Origin: Qipengyuania xiamenensis
GTDB lineage: Bacteria; Pseudomonadota; Alphaproteobacteria; Sphingomonadales; Sphingomonadaceae
DNA length: 64,000 bases
Assembly: GCF_019711495.1 (NCBI RefSeq)
Contig: NZ_JAIGNM010000001.1
Span: 1,550,001-1,614,000, forward strand
Direction of reading: 5' to 3'
The translations under genes were made by a program, and so were the position numbers. Under the pieces are notes generated by a model that saw only the letters and a program-made list of their open reading frames with translations, ran no database searches and had not been told where the DNA came from. The stretch's first letter is position 1. Every line of letters begins with the position of its first letter. This document shows positions 44,121 to 53,507 of the stretch, piece by piece.

Positions 44121-45409
44121 TGCGCCTCCTCACACTTGCCGCCAGCGCAATCGCGCTCGCGGCCACTCCGGCCATGGCACAGGACTTCGCGCTGAGCGGC
44201 GTAACGCTCGCCACTGGCGACGGCAGCGAACCGATCGAGAACGGCGCCGTCCTCGTACGCGGCGGCAAGGTCGTCTATGCCGGTCCCGCTTCCGGCATGC
44301 CCGAAACACCCATCCAGCTGATCGAGCTTCCTGCGGATACGTGGGTCACTCCCGGCCTCTTCGCCACGGTCACGACGCTCGGCCTGTGGGACGTCGGCGC
44401 GGTCAGCGAATCGAACGATACGCGCGCCGGGGATTCGCCCTTCAATGCAGCGCTCGACGTGAGCCGTGCGATCAACCCGGATTCGCAGCATATCAAGATC
44501 CACCGCGCTGCAGGTGTGACCCGCGCTGCGACCGTGCTGACCAACACCGGTTCGATCTTCGGTGGTCAGGGCACGGTGATCGACCTCGGCGACGATGCCG
44601 ATCCGGTCACCACGCCGCGTGCCTTCCAGGTCGTGCACCTCGGTGAAACCGGGGCGCGTCTTGCAGGCGGAAGCCGTGCTGCGACCTACGCCGAGTTCGC
44701 CAATGCGCTGCGCGAGGCCCGCGACTTCGCCAATGGCCGCTGGGACGCGGAAAGCGCCATGCTCACCCGCGCCGATGCAGAGGCGCTGGTGCCAGTCGTG
44801 AACGGCCGTCAGAAGCTGTATGTCGCGGTGGAACGTGCCTCGGACATTCGTGCCGTGCTCGGCCTCAAGCGTGAATACCGCTCGCTCGATCTCGTGCTGG
44901 TCGGCGCAAGCGAGGGCTGGCTGGTCGCTCCCGAAATCGCAGCGGCCGGTGTCCCCGTGATTGCCGATGGCCTCGACGATCTGCCGCGCAGTTTTGAAGA
45001 ACTCGCCAGCACCCAGTCGAATGTCGGTCGCATGGCGGCAGCAGGCGTGAAGGTCGCGATCAACGCTTCTGCAATGGAGAACCCGCGCAACCTCAACCAG
45101 TATGCCGGCAACCTCGTCGCGCTGACCCGCGTGCCGGGCGCCGACGGGCTGAGCTGGGGACAGGCCTTTGCTGCGATCAGCTCGGTCCCTGCCGAGATCA
45201 GCGGCCTGGCTGGACGCGCAGGGTCGCTCGTGCCGGGTGCCGCTGGCGATATCGTGGTCTGGGACGGCGATCCGCTGGAGGTCGGCTCGGTGCCGACGCA
45301 GGTCTATATCGACGGGGTTGCGCAGCCGCTCGAAAACCATCAGAGCCGCCTCAAGGATCGCTACCGCGACCTCGACGAGAGCGATCTTCCCAAGGCATTC
45401 GACTGGTAA
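44117..45409 (+). CDS. Amidohydrolase-family protein with degenerate metal site
   Basis: The 430-aa paralogue has a Sec signal peptide (about 1-22, ending PAMAQ) and the outer amidohydrolase strands at both ends (ENGAVLVRGGKVVYAG and AAGDIVVWDGDPLEVGSVPTQ in two parts). Where the family has PG-x-x-D-x-H-x-H, this protein reads TPGLFATVTTLGL, so both ligand histidines are gone. It is probably catalytically inactive and serves as a structural partner of the preceding gene, with which it is coupled (ATGA). Met 2 (44120) is an equal start candidate. Confidence 0.82.
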   Translation: MMRLLTLAASAIALAATPAMAQDFALSGVTLATGDGSEPIENGAVLVRGGKVVYAGPASGMPETPIQLIELPADTWVTPGLFATVTTLGLWDVGAVSESNDTRAGDSPFNAALDVSRAINPDSQHIKIHRAAGVTRAATVLTNTGSIFGGQGTVIDLGDDADPVTTPRAFQVVHLGETGARLAGGSRAATYAEFANALREARDFANGRWDAESAMLTRADAEALVPVVNGRQKLYVAVERASDIRAVLGLKREYRSLDLVLVGASEGWLVAPEIAAAGVPVIADGLDDLPRSFEELASTQSNVGRMAAAGVKVAINASAMENPRNLNQYAGNLVALTRVPGADGLSWGQAFAAISSVPAEISGLAGRAGSLVPGAAGDIVVWDGDPLEVGSVPTQVYIDGVAQPLENHQSRLKDRYRDLDESDLPKAFDW

Positions 45410-45423
45410 GGACCCAAAGACCG

Positions 45424-45918
45424 ATGCGTTCGATGATACTCGCCCTGCTGGCGGCCTTTGCGGCTGTCGGTTTCCAGGCTGCCACCGCGCAGGACGAGAG
45501 CGGGCCCGACCGCTCGCAGGACCTTGCGTGGATGAGCGCGCAGCAAGCCTATCTCGCCGGTCTCAAGGCCGAGGATGGCTGGTATTCGATGGATGGCGGG
45601 CTGCGCTGGCGATATGTCGAATATACCGGGTCGCAGGATAAGCCGAGTGTCGCGGATACGGTGACCGTGCATTACGCGGGCACCTTCATCGACGGCGAGA
45701 CCTTCGATTCCAGCTTCGACCGCGGCGAACCGGCGACCTTCCCGCTGAGCCGCCTTATCAAGGCCTGGCAGATGGCGATCCCGCAGATGGGCGTCGGCGA
45801 CACGATCGAGATCGCTGCGCCCGCGGACGTCGCCTATGGTCCGAAGGGCAAGGGCCCGATCCCGGGCGGGGCGACCCTATTGTTCAAGGTCAAGCTGATC
45901 GGCATCGAGAACAACTGA
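45424..45918 (+). CDS. Exported FKBP-type peptidyl-prolyl isomerase
   Basis: The 164-aa protein has a signal peptide (about 1-22, ending ATAQ) and one FKBP domain (about 60-162). Typical motifs are VTVHYAGTFIDGETFDSS and DVAYGPKGKGPIPGGATLLF. It would help fold periplasmic proteins. It starts 14 bases after the amidohydrolase pair and probably shares its transcript, perhaps helping those exported enzymes fold. Active-site aromatics (Y, F, W in KAWQ) are present. Confidence 0.92.
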   Translation: MRSMILALLAAFAAVGFQAATAQDESGPDRSQDLAWMSAQQAYLAGLKAEDGWYSMDGGLRWRYVEYTGSQDKPSVADTVTVHYAGTFIDGETFDSSFDRGEPATFPLSRLIKAWQMAIPQMGVGDTIEIAAPADVAYGPKGKGPIPGGATLLFKVKLIGIENN

Positions 45919-45973
45919 GCGAGATTTGCCGCCGGAGCGGCTTGTGATAGCTTCCCTCCATCGGGAGGGACCT

Positions 45974-46657
45974 ATGACACCTATGCTTGCGCTTCTTGCC
46001 GCCTCGGTTGCCTTTGTCGGCACGCATTTCGCCCTGTCGCACCCGCTGCGCGCGCCCATCGTGGCCAGAGCGGGGGAGAAGGGTTTCCTCGGAATCTATT
46101 CGATCGTCGCATTGGCGACGCTGGTCTGGATGGTTCTTGCGTTTAGGGACGTCGGGCCCGGCGGGACACCGGCATGGAACGGTTCGGGTGACGTGATCTG
46201 GATCGCAGCTACGCTGATCATGCTGGTCGCCTCGGTCATGCTGGCCGGCTCCTACATCGGCAATCCTGCCCTGCCTGCTCCCGGTGCCGAAAAGCTCGCC
46301 GCGAAAGAGCCGCATGGCGTCTTCCTGATCACGCGCCACCCGATGATGTGGTCCTTTGCCCTCTGGGCGCTGGTGCATGTGCTGGTCAGCCCCACGCCGC
46401 GCCAGTTCATCCTTGCGGGAGCGATCGGATTCCTCGCGCTGGTCGGCGCGCATATGCAGGACCGCAAGAAAGAGGTGCTGATGGGCAGCGCCTGGACCGG
46501 ATGGGAGGCGAAGACCAGCTACTGGCCGCGCTTCGGTGCGCTCTTGAAAGCCGGGCCTGCGGCGTGGATCGGCGGCATCGTGATCTGGCTTCTGGCGACC
46601 TTCGGCCACATCCATGCCAACGGCATGCCCGCAGGCATCTGGCGCTGGGTCGGCTAG
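45974..46657 (+). CDS. NnrU-family membrane protein
   Basis: The 227-aa protein has six membrane helices. The NnrU features are FVGTHFALSHPLRAP near the start and the RHPMMWSFALWALVH core near 115, with histidines that could bind heme or metal. NnrU was named for nitric-oxide reduction clusters, but relatives are broadly distributed and may methylate or bind quinone-like substrates. I start at ATG 45974, preceded by GGAGGGA; an upstream open frame lacks such a site. Its TAG stop shares a CTAG with the convergent gene. Confidence 0.88.
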   Translation: MTPMLALLAASVAFVGTHFALSHPLRAPIVARAGEKGFLGIYSIVALATLVWMVLAFRDVGPGGTPAWNGSGDVIWIAATLIMLVASVMLAGSYIGNPALPAPGAEKLAAKEPHGVFLITRHPMMWSFALWALVHVLVSPTPRQFILAGAIGFLALVGAHMQDRKKEVLMGSAWTGWEAKTSYWPRFGALLKAGPAAWIGGIVIWLLATFGHIHANGMPAGIWRWVG

Positions 46658-47079
46658 GCCTTAGGCGACATATCGAGCCACTTGCCGAAATTGCGCAGTG
46701 TCGGCGGCCAATCGTCGGGCCAGTCGGCGAGATTGCTCGCATTGAAGCCTTTCATCTCCGCATACTCGTCAGGCCAGTAAATGCTCCAGTCCTCATCCGC
46801 GATGGGCAGGTCCTTGGCGAGATCATCATCGGGATGCGGGGCAAGCCGGGGTTCCAGATACTCGATTGCAGTGTCCCACAGGAAGCAAGCCGTTTCCCCG
46901 GATACATCCGGCGCCATCATCGCGATGAACTGGTCTCGCGTTGGAGAAACTCTCTTCGCCTCGGTGCGCGCGATCTGGCGTGCCGTGTTTCGCCAGGCAA
47001 CCGCACCCACGATCAGGAGAAAACCGACGACGAACAGGGTGCCCGCCAACCACTCGGGAATTCCCAGCGCCGCGCCCAT
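46654..47079 (-). CDS. Hypothetical membrane-anchored protein (141 aa)
   Basis: No family is recognised. Residues 8-28 form one membrane helix (AGTLFVVGFLLIVGAVAW), followed by a basic segment and a soluble acidic, tryptophan-rich domain with many Pro-Asp turns (SIYWPDEYAEMKG, DWPDDWPPTLRNF). The domain probably faces the cytoplasm. It lies two bases downstream of the enoyl-CoA hydratase start region on the same strand, behind that gene in a possible pair. The stop overlaps the NnrU stop in a shared CTAG. Confidence 0.6.
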   Translation of the reverse strand: MGAALGIPEWLAGTLFVVGFLLIVGAVAWRNTARQIARTEAKRVSPTRDQFIAMMAPDVSGETACFLWDTAIEYLEPRLAPHPDDDLAKDLPIADEDWSIYWPDEYAEMKGFNASNLADWPDDWPPTLRNFGKWLDMSPKA

Positions 47080-47081
47080 GG

Positions 47082-47879
47082 CTATTGCCCGGTGAACTTC
47101 GGCGCGCGCTTCTCGATCAGCGCTTCGACGCCCTCCATATGATCCTGCGTCGAGTGCATCAGAGCCTGCGCATTTGCGGCCATCTCGAGCGCCGCGTCAT
47201 AGGAAGTCGAGCGCCCCTGCCGCATCAGGTTCTTCGCCTGTCGCAGCGCATGCGGAGGCATGGCGGCGACCTTGGCAGCGAGCGTTTGCGCCTCGTCCAT
47301 CAACGCATCATGGTCGACCACACGGCTCACCAGCCCCCAGTCGAGCGCGGTGGGCGCGTCGATCACATCGCCGGTGTAGAACAGCTCTGCCGCGCGTGCC
47401 TCGCCGATGATCCGCGGCAGGATCCACGTACCTCCATCGCCCGGAATGATGCCGAGCTTGAGGAAGGTGACGCCGAACTTGGCCTTGTCGCTCGCGATGC
47501 GCATGTCGGCGAGGCACGCAAGATCGCAGCCGAGCCCGATTGCCGGCCCGTTGACGGCTGCGATCAGCGGCACGCGCAGGCCATAGAGCGCGCGCAGGAT
47601 CTTGTGGATGTTGTTGCGGTAGCCGTCGGCGATCTCGGGCGCGGTGCCGCCGAAATTGCCGGTCTTCTCCTTCATCGCCTTGATGTCGCCGCCCGCGCTG
47701 AAGGAGCGGCCAGCCCCTGTCAGGATCACGCAGCGTACATCCATGTCGGCATTGATCGCGTCGCATGCGGCGACGAAAGCATCGCCGTCTCCCGCTGCGC
47801 CGAGCGGGTTCATGCTGTCCGGGCGGTTCAGCGTGAGGGTCGTAACGTGATCGGCATTGTCTATGGTCAGCAGGCTCAT
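47082..47879 (-). CDS. Enoyl-CoA hydratase/isomerase (crotonase) family
   Basis: The 265-aa crotonase has the two oxyanion-hole segments SAGGDIKAMKE near 60 and NGPAIGLGCDLACLADMRIA near 105-120. The KFGVTFLKLGIIPGDGGTW stretch follows near 125. It likely hydrates or isomerises enoyl-CoA in fatty-acid or aromatic acid breakdown. The start at ATG 47879 matches the family; 12 open codons lie upstream. The usual catalytic glutamate at the end of the third segment appears as Asp (PGDGG), so isomerase activity is also possible. Confidence 0.9.
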   Translation of the reverse strand: MSLLTIDNADHVTTLTLNRPDSMNPLGAAGDGDAFVAACDAINADMDVRCVILTGAGRSFSAGGDIKAMKEKTGNFGGTAPEIADGYRNNIHKILRALYGLRVPLIAAVNGPAIGLGCDLACLADMRIASDKAKFGVTFLKLGIIPGDGGTWILPRIIGEARAAELFYTGDVIDAPTALDWGLVSRVVDHDALMDEAQTLAAKVAAMPPHALRQAKNLMRQGRSTSYDAALEMAANAQALMHSTQDHMEGVEALIEKRAPKFTGQ

Positions 47880-48093
47880 GGGCGTGGGGTCCTTTCTCGG
47901 CTTCCATGGCAGCACACGGGACGCCCGTCACCCTGTCCCTCCGCTGCACTGCGCGTGCTCTCCCCCGACAACGTGGCCCTAGGAGGTTTACGGATGTTGC
48001 TCTTCCCGTTGCCCGCGCACTGTAAATACTCGGATCGAGGTGCCGGGCAGGCGCGTCGAAAGAGAGACGGCAAGTTAGCCGAAAGGATCTGTC

Positions 48094-48447
48094 ATGGGGA
48101 AAGGTTTGCAAGAATTGGCGTTTGTCGCCGCAGCGGTCTGCCTTGCGTCATCCGCACAGGCCGCAATCGCCCAGGATAGCGATATCGTGGTGACGGCGCC
48201 GCGCGATGTCCCGCCGGGGACCGAGCCCGTATCGAAGGCGGTGAAGATCGGCGATCTCGACCTTTCCACCGATGAGGGTGAAGCGGAGATGAGGAAGCGT
48301 GTGAACGCCGCGATCAAGCATATCTGCTGGTCCCATCCCAAACCCGCTCGCTGGCAGGTCAGGCAAAACGAAGAATGCGATGCATTCGCCCGCGAAGGGG
48401 CCGAGACACAGATGGAAGCCGCGCTGGCAAGAGCCCGCGGTATCTAA
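48094..48447 (+). CDS. UrcA-family exported protein
   Basis: The 117-aa protein has a signal peptide (about 1-27) and a UrcA domain with the KIGDLDLSTDEGEAEM motif near 50 and two cysteines (KHICW near 78 and ECDAF near 95) that could form a disulfide. UrcA proteins are small periplasmic proteins of unknown function, common in Sphingomonadales and Caulobacterales. It is separated from the divergent crotonase by 214 bases. Confidence 0.85.
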   Translation: MGKGLQELAFVAAAVCLASSAQAAIAQDSDIVVTAPRDVPPGTEPVSKAVKIGDLDLSTDEGEAEMRKRVNAAIKHICWSHPKPARWQVRQNEECDAFAREGAETQMEAALARARGI

Positions 48448-48490
48448 TCCCGGACCCCCTACCTCCCGCAGTACGGGCGGGTATCTTCGA

Positions 48491-50413
48491 TCAGGCCCGC
48501 GCCTCTTCCACACCCGTGCTGTTATGGCGCAGTGCGCTCAGCACCTTGTCGACGATTTGCGGCGCATTGAGGCCCGCCTCGTCATACTGCTTGGCGGGAT
48601 CGTCCTGGTCCTGGAAGACATCGGGCAGGCGCATGGTGCGGACCTTGAGGCCGTTGTCGGTCAGCCCTTCGTCCGATGCGAAGGTCAGCACATGCGCGCC
48701 GAGGCCGCCGATCGCGCCTTCTTCGACAGTTACCACGACCTCGTGGCTGCGCATCAGCTTTTCGATCAGGTCGGTATCGAGCGGCTTGGCGAAACGCATG
48801 TCGGCAACCGTGGTCGACAGGCCCTTGGCCTCGAGCTGGTCGGCAGCCTTCTTGGCTTCTTCAAGGCGCGCGCCGAGCGAGAGGATCGCGACCTTGGTGC
48901 CCTCGCGCACGATACGCCCCTTGCCGATTTCGAGCTTCTCGAGCTTCTCCGGGATCTCGACGCCCGTGCCTGCGCCGCGCGGATAGCGGAAGGCGATGGG
49001 GCCATCGTCATATTCGGCGGCCGTATAGGTCATGTGGGCCAGCTCCGCCTCGTCGGCAGCGGCCATGACGACCATGTTCGGCAGCGTCGCGAGATAGGTG
49101 ATGTCGAACGAGCCCGCGTGGGTGCAGCCATCGGCGCCCACCAGGCCAGCGCGGTCGATGGCGAAACGGACGGGCAGGTTCTGGATCGCCACGTCGTGCA
49201 CGACCTGGTCGTAGGCGCGCTGAAGGAAGGTGGAATAGATCGCGGCGAAGGGACGCATGCCTTCGGCGGCAAGACCGGCGGCGAAGGTCACGCCGTGCTG
49301 TTCGGCGATGCCGACATCGAAAGCCTTGTCCGGATGCGCCTGTGCGAACTTGTCGACGCCCGTACCGCTCGGCATGGCGGCGGTGATGGCGCAGATGCGC
49401 GGATCGTCATTGGCGATCTTCGCCAGCGTTTCGCCGAAGACGTTCTGGTAGGCGGGCGGGCCACCCTTCGACTTCTTCTGTTCGCCGGTGACGACGTCGA
49501 ACTTGGCGACGCCATGATACTTGTCGGCGCTGTTCTCGGCAGGCGCGTAGCCCTTGCCCTTCTTGGTGACGACATGGATCAGGACCGGGCCCTGTTCGCT
49601 GTCGCGCACATTCTCGAGCACCGGGATGAGGTGGTCGAGATTGTGGCCGTCGATCGGGCCGACGTAATAGAAGCCGAGTTCCTCGAACAGCGTGCCGCCG
49701 GTGACCATGCCGCGGGCATATTCCTCGGCCTTCTCGAGACCGTCATGCACCTTGCGGCTGAGCTTCTTCGACAAGCGCGAGGCGAGGCTGCGCAGGCCGA
49801 GATATTCGCTGCTCGACACGGTCCGCGCCAGATAGGCGGACAGTCCGCCGACCGGGGGTGCGATCGACATGTCGTTGTCGTTGAGGATCACGATCAGGCG
49901 ATTGCCCGCCTGTTCGGCATTGTTCATCGCTTCATAGGCCATGCCCGCGCTCATCGCGCCGTCGCCGATGACCGCGATGCCGCGACCCGGGCGATCCTGC
50001 ATCTTGTTCGCCATGGCAAAGCCGAGTGCCGCGCTGATCGAGGTCGAGCTGTGCGCTGCGCCGAACGGGTCGTATTCGCTCTCCGCGCGCTTGGTAAAGC
50101 CGGAGAGGCCGCCGCCTTGGCGCAGTGTGCGGATACGGTCACGGCGACCGGTCAGGATCTTGTGCGGGTAGCACTGGTGGCCGACGTCCCAGACAAGCTT
50201 GTCGGTCGGCGTATCGAAAACGTAATGAATCGCCGCAGTCAGTTCGACGACGCCGAGGCCCGAACCGAGATGCCCCCCGGTCGTGCCGACGGCATCGATC
50301 ATCTCCGCGCGCAGCTCGTCGGAGAGCTGGCGAAGCTGGCTTTTCTCTAGCTTGCGGAGGTCGGCGGGGGTGTCGACCGTGTCTAGCAGGGGCGTCTTGG
50401 GGCGTTCACTCAT
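48491..50413 (-). CDS. dxs: 1-deoxy-D-xylulose-5-phosphate synthase
   Basis: The 640-aa TPP-dependent enzyme joins pyruvate and glyceraldehyde-3-phosphate in the first step of the MEP isoprenoid pathway. It contains [19 protein letters not shown] near 48, the TPP motif [16 protein letters not shown] near 150, and the transketolase C-terminal domain with FMR/YPRGAG near 400. In this lineage it supplies carotenoid and quinone precursors. AAGG precedes the ATG. It stands alone, with zur 74 bases upstream on the same strand. Confidence 0.97.
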   Translation of the reverse strand: MSERPKTPLLDTVDTPADLRKLEKSQLRQLSDELRAEMIDAVGTTGGHLGSGLGVVELTAAIHYVFDTPTDKLVWDVGHQCYPHKILTGRRDRIRTLRQGGGLSGFTKRAESEYDPFGAAHSSTSISAALGFAMANKMQDRPGRGIAVIGDGAMSAGMAYEAMNNAEQAGNRLIVILNDNDMSIAPPVGGLSAYLARTVSSSEYLGLRSLASRLSKKLSRKVHDGLEKAEEYARGMVTGGTLFEELGFYYVGPIDGHNLDHLIPVLENVRDSEQGPVLIHVVTKKGKGYAPAENSADKYHGVAKFDVVTGEQKKSKGGPPAYQNVFGETLAKIANDDPRICAITAAMPSGTGVDKFAQAHPDKAFDVGIAEQHGVTFAAGLAAEGMRPFAAIYSTFLQRAYDQVVHDVAIQNLPVRFAIDRAGLVGADGCTHAGSFDITYLATLPNMVVMAAADEAELAHMTYTAAEYDDGPIAFRYPRGAGTGVEIPEKLEKLEIGKGRIVREGTKVAILSLGARLEEAKKAADQLEAKGLSTTVADMRFAKPLDTDLIEKLMRSHEVVVTVEEGAIGGLGAHVLTFASDEGLTDNGLKVRTMRLPDVFQDQDDPAKQYDEAGLNAPQIVDKVLSALRHNSTGVEEARA

Positions 50414-50487
50414 ACGAATGCCTTACACGCGGTTTTCCGAACTGTCGATGAACGGTTTATCGCTGAAAATGCACAACTTGGCGCAGG

Positions 50488-50955
50488 CTAGGCCGCGCAG
50501 TCGTCGCACAGCCCGCGTAGCTCGACCACGGGCCGGACATCGGTAAAGCCCGCGTCCTTGCCCGCGTCTCGCAGCGCGCCGGTAACGCGCTCGTCGTCGA
50601 TGTGGGTTGCCTTCCCGCAATCGTCGCAGATCAGGAAGATGCAATCGTGACGGCAGCCGGGGTGGGTGTTGACCAGATAGGCGTTCGCGCTCTCGATCCG
50701 GTTCGCAAGATTGGTGCGCACGAAGAGGTCGAGGATGCGATAGACGCTGTTGGGCGCCACGCGCTTGCCGCGCGCTGCCGAGAGGTTGTCGGCAATGTCA
50801 TAGGCGCTGGCGGGTTTTTCGTGACGCGCGAGTTCCTCGAACACGGACTGGCGCATGCCCGTCCACTGTTCGCCGGAATCGGTGAGCGTGATGCGGGCTG
50901 CGTCGATCAGATCGTCGCCCGAATGTTCCTTATGCGCGTGCGAGTGTCCTGCCAT
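50488..50955 (-). CDS. zur: Zinc uptake repressor (Fur family)
   Basis: The 155-aa Fur-family regulator has a winged helix at about 28-92 and two zinc-site cysteine pairs, CRHDCIFLICDDCGK near 103 and CDDCA at the end. A histidine-rich N-terminus (HSHAHKEH) is typical of Zur. It should repress zinc-uptake genes when zinc is plentiful. The znu transporter genes are not in this window. It sits 36 bases from the msrA end on the same strand. Confidence 0.92.
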   Translation of the reverse strand: MAGHSHAHKEHSGDDLIDAARITLTDSGEQWTGMRQSVFEELARHEKPASAYDIADNLSAARGKRVAPNSVYRILDLFVRTNLANRIESANAYLVNTHPGCRHDCIFLICDDCGKATHIDDERVTGALRDAGKDAGFTDVRPVVELRGLCDDCAA

Positions 50956-50991
50956 GCGAAACAGGTAGGATCACACGGCGATGCGCGCAAG

Positions 50992-51672
50992 TCAGTTGCG
51001 GCGGAACTCGGCGCGGTAGAGCGAGGGGTAAAGACGCTTGAGCGCGGCGACCTTGGGCGCATCCCAGCGCACGATGTAGCCGTGGCGCGGGTTCTTGTCG
51101 GCGAAATCCTGATGGTAGGTTTCCGCAGCATAGAAAGTGCGGGCCGGTTCGATGCTGGTGACGATCGGCTTGTCCCACAGCCCGCTCTTCTTCAGCTGGG
51201 CCAGATAGGACGCGGCAACACGGCGCTGTTCGGCCGATACCGGGATCAGCTCGGCATTGTAATGCGCGCCCCGATCCGGGCCCTGGCGGTTCTTGAGCGT
51301 CGGATCGATCACGACCGAAAAGAAGATCTGCAGCAGCTGATCATACCGCACGACCTTGGGGTCGTAAGTGACCTTTACCGCCTCGACATGATCGGTGATG
51401 CCGGAGGAGACGAGCTTGTAGTCAGCCTGCCGCTTGGTCCCGCCGTGATAGCCGGAGACCGCGCTGGTGACGCCCCTGGTGTGGCTGAAGACAGCCTCCA
51501 CGCCCCAGAAGCAGCCGCCTGCAAAGATCGCCGTCTTGAGACCGGTGCCCTCGTTCGCCTTGCGCGCTGCAGCAGGTGCCTCGACCACCTTTTCGGCGGC
51601 AAGCGCGGGCTGTTGGCAGGCGGCGGTCGTAGCAAGCGCGCCTGCGGCAAGGAGGAGGGCAAAGCGCTTCAT
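50992..51672 (-). CDS. msrA: Exported peptide-methionine (S)-S-oxide reductase
   Basis: The 226-aa protein has a signal peptide with a possible lipoprotein cysteine (TTAAC, Cys 19) and an MsrA domain (about 45-220) with the catalytic GGCFWGVEAVF (Cys 54). It repairs S-methionine sulfoxide outside the cytoplasm. With the exported MsrB at 34667 this gives both stereospecific activities in the envelope. The start overlaps the stop of a 39-aa membrane protein, so the two are coupled. Confidence 0.93.
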   Translation of the reverse strand: MKRFALLLAAGALATTAACQQPALAAEKVVEAPAAARKANEGTGLKTAIFAGGCFWGVEAVFSHTRGVTSAVSGYHGGTKRQADYKLVSSGITDHVEAVKVTYDPKVVRYDQLLQIFFSVVIDPTLKNRQGPDRGAHYNAELIPVSAEQRRVAASYLAQLKKSGLWDKPIVTSIEPARTFYAAETYHQDFADKNPRHGYIVRWDAPKVAALKRLYPSLYRAEFRRN

Positions 51673-51791
51673 CAGACGATAGCGGCCACGGCGGAGACGA
51701 TTTCCGCGCCGTTCGAAAAAGCGACGATGATGGCGCCAGCGAAAAATCCGATGCCGAAATTGCGATAGAGGTCGGGGGTAAAGAGGCTCAT
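51672..51791 (-). CDS. Small single-helix membrane protein (39 aa) coupled to msrA
   Basis: A 39-codon ORF starts MSLFTPDLYRNFGIG and holds one membrane helix of about 25 residues (FFAGAIIVAFSNGAEIVSA). Its TGA overlaps the msrA ATG by one base (TGATG), strong evidence for translation. It may anchor or assist the exported MsrA. A perfect 6-bp hairpin (51804-51820) lies 12 bases upstream of the start. No family is recognised. Confidence 0.65.
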   Translation of the reverse strand: MSLFTPDLYRNFGIGFFAGAIIVAFSNGAEIVSAVAAIV

Positions 51792-51803
51792 AGTGTTATC
51801 TTT

Positions 51804-51820
51804 CGTGGGAATACCCCACG
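51804..51820 (-). promoter_or_regulatory. Hairpin before the 39-aa ORF/msrA
   Basis: CGTGGG and CCCACG form a perfect 6-bp stem with a 5-base loop, ending 12 bases before the ATG at 51791. It may be a 5' UTR element or operator. Confidence 0.35.
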
Positions 51821-51912
51821 TGGTTACACGCCGCCCAATTGCAACGTGCTGAATGCGATGGTTGTGAACGGTTCAGCCGATCAGTCGGCCACCCCGTGGC
51901 AGGGCAGCCCGA

Positions 51913-53499
51913 TTAGTGCCGGAAGTGTCGCATTCCGGTAAACACCATGGCGAGATTCTGCTCGTCCGCCGCTGCAATCACTTCCTCGTCGCGGATCGAA
52001 CCGCCCGGCTGGATGATCGCGGTCGCACCCGCTTCGGCAGCGGCCAGCAGGCCGTCGGCGAAGGGGAAGAAGGCGTCCGAGGCCACCGCGCTTCCGACGG
52101 CGCGGCTCTGCTCCCAGCCATACTTCTCGGCAGCTTCCGCAGCCTTGATCGCGGCGATGCGCGAGGAATCGCGGCGGTTCATCTGGCCTGCGCCGATACC
52201 CGCGGTCGCGCCGTCCTTGGCGTAGACGATCGCGTTCGACTTTACATGGCGCGCGACCATCCAGGCAAAGAGACAGTCTTTCAGTTCCTGCTCGGTCGGC
52301 TCACGCTTGGTGACGACCTTGAGATCGGCCTCGGTGATCGCGCCATTGTCGCGCGTCTGCACCAGCAGGCCGCCGGTGATCGGCTTGACCAGCAATCCGC
52401 CACGACGCGGATCGGGCAGGTCGCCGGTGACGAGCAGGCGCAGGTTCTTCTTCTTGGCGAAGGCCTCGCGCGCCTCGTCCGAAACCGAGGGGGCGATGAC
52501 GACTTCGGTGAAGATCTCGCAGATCGCGCGGGCGGTCTCGCCGTCGAGTTCGGTGTTCACGGCCACGATGCCGCCGAAGGCCGACACGCTGTCGCATGCC
52601 AGCGCCTCGTTCCAAGCCTCGATCAGCGTCGAGCCTTGCGCCACGCCGCAGGGGTTGGCGTGCTTGACGATGACGACTGCCGGTTCGTCACCGGCGAATT
52701 CGGCGCACAGTTCGAGCGCGGCGTCGGCATCGTTGTAATTGTTGTAGCTCAGTTCCTTGCCCTGCAGCTGCTCGGCCTGCGCGATGCCTTTTCCGTGGGG
52801 TCCGCTGGGGGTGTAGAGCGCCGCCTTCTGGTGCGGGTTCTCGCCATAGCGAAGCTCGACCGGCGCCTTGCCGTTGACCGCGAGGAAATCGGGGAAGAGC
52901 TGCTGCTGGTCGGCGAAGGCGAACCACTGGCTGATCATCGAATCATAGGCCGCAGTCGCCGCGAAGGCCTTGGCCGCGCACTTGCGGCGGAAGTCGAGCG
53001 AGGTCGCGCCGGTTGCTTCGAGTTCGCCCACCAGAGTGTCGTAATCACCCGGATCGGTGACGATGGTGACGAACTGGTGGTTCTTGGCCGCGCTGCGCAC
53101 CATGCTGGGGCCGCCGATGTCGATATTCTCGATGATTTCGTCGCGCTCGGCACCGCGCATCACGGTGGCTTCGAACGGGTAGAGGTTCACCACCACGAGA
53201 TCGATCGCGCCGATCGCGTGCTCTTCCATGGCAGCGGCATGTTCGGGATTGTCGCGCACGGCCAGCAGGCCGCCATGGACCATCGGGTGCAGCGTCTTCA
53301 CGCGGCCGTCCATCATCTCGGGGAAGCCGGTGAGATCGGAGACGTCCTTCACCTCGAGGCCCGCCTCGCGCAGCGCCTTTGCGGTACCGCCGGTCGACAC
53401 CAGTTCCACGCCCTTGGCGGCCAGCGCCTTGCCCAGCTCAACCAAACCGCTCTTGTCGGACACCGAGAGAAGCGCCCGCTTGATCGCCACGTCTGCCAT
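51913..53499 (-). CDS. purH: Bifunctional AICAR transformylase/IMP cyclohydrolase
   Basis: The 528-aa enzyme catalyses the last two steps of IMP synthesis. The N-terminal IMP cyclohydrolase domain (about 1-195) has [14 protein letters not shown] near 30 and the [12 protein letters not shown] region near 115. The AICAR transformylase domain (about 200-528) has [13 protein letters not shown] near 205 and the catalytic [10 protein letters not shown] near 260. I start at ATG 53499, where the family sequence begins; the frame is open 39 codons upstream. It follows the heparinase gene with an 8-base gap, so purH is probably the last gene of an rpe-heparinase-purH operon. Confidence 0.97.
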   Translation of the reverse strand: MADVAIKRALLSVSDKSGLVELGKALAAKGVELVSTGGTAKALREAGLEVKDVSDLTGFPEMMDGRVKTLHPMVHGGLLAVRDNPEHAAAMEEHAIGAIDLVVVNLYPFEATVMRGAERDEIIENIDIGGPSMVRSAAKNHQFVTIVTDPGDYDTLVGELEATGATSLDFRRKCAAKAFAATAAYDSMISQWFAFADQQQLFPDFLAVNGKAPVELRYGENPHQKAALYTPSGPHGKGIAQAEQLQGKELSYNNYNDADAALELCAEFAGDEPAVVIVKHANPCGVAQGSTLIEAWNEALACDSVSAFGGIVAVNTELDGETARAICEIFTEVVIAPSVSDEAREAFAKKKNLRLLVTGDLPDPRRGGLLVKPITGGLLVQTRDNGAITEADLKVVTKREPTEQELKDCLFAWMVARHVKSNAIVYAKDGATAGIGAGQMNRRDSSRIAAIKAAEAAEKYGWEQSRAVGSAVASDAFFPFADGLLAAAEAGATAIIQPGGSIRDEEVIAAADEQNLAMVFTGMRHFRH

Positions 53500-53507
53500 T
53501 GAAACTT

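Noticed and set aside
47994-48179. 61-codon ORF behind a perfect AGGAGG in the gap before the UrcA gene
   Set aside because: The product is basic and without hydrophobic or family-like pattern, and it runs into the UrcA gene in another frame. The AGGAGG alone is not enough.
48380-50350. Open frame of 656 codons antisense to dxs
   Set aside because: It is a shadow of a highly conserved housekeeping gene, with no ribosome site or family motifs.
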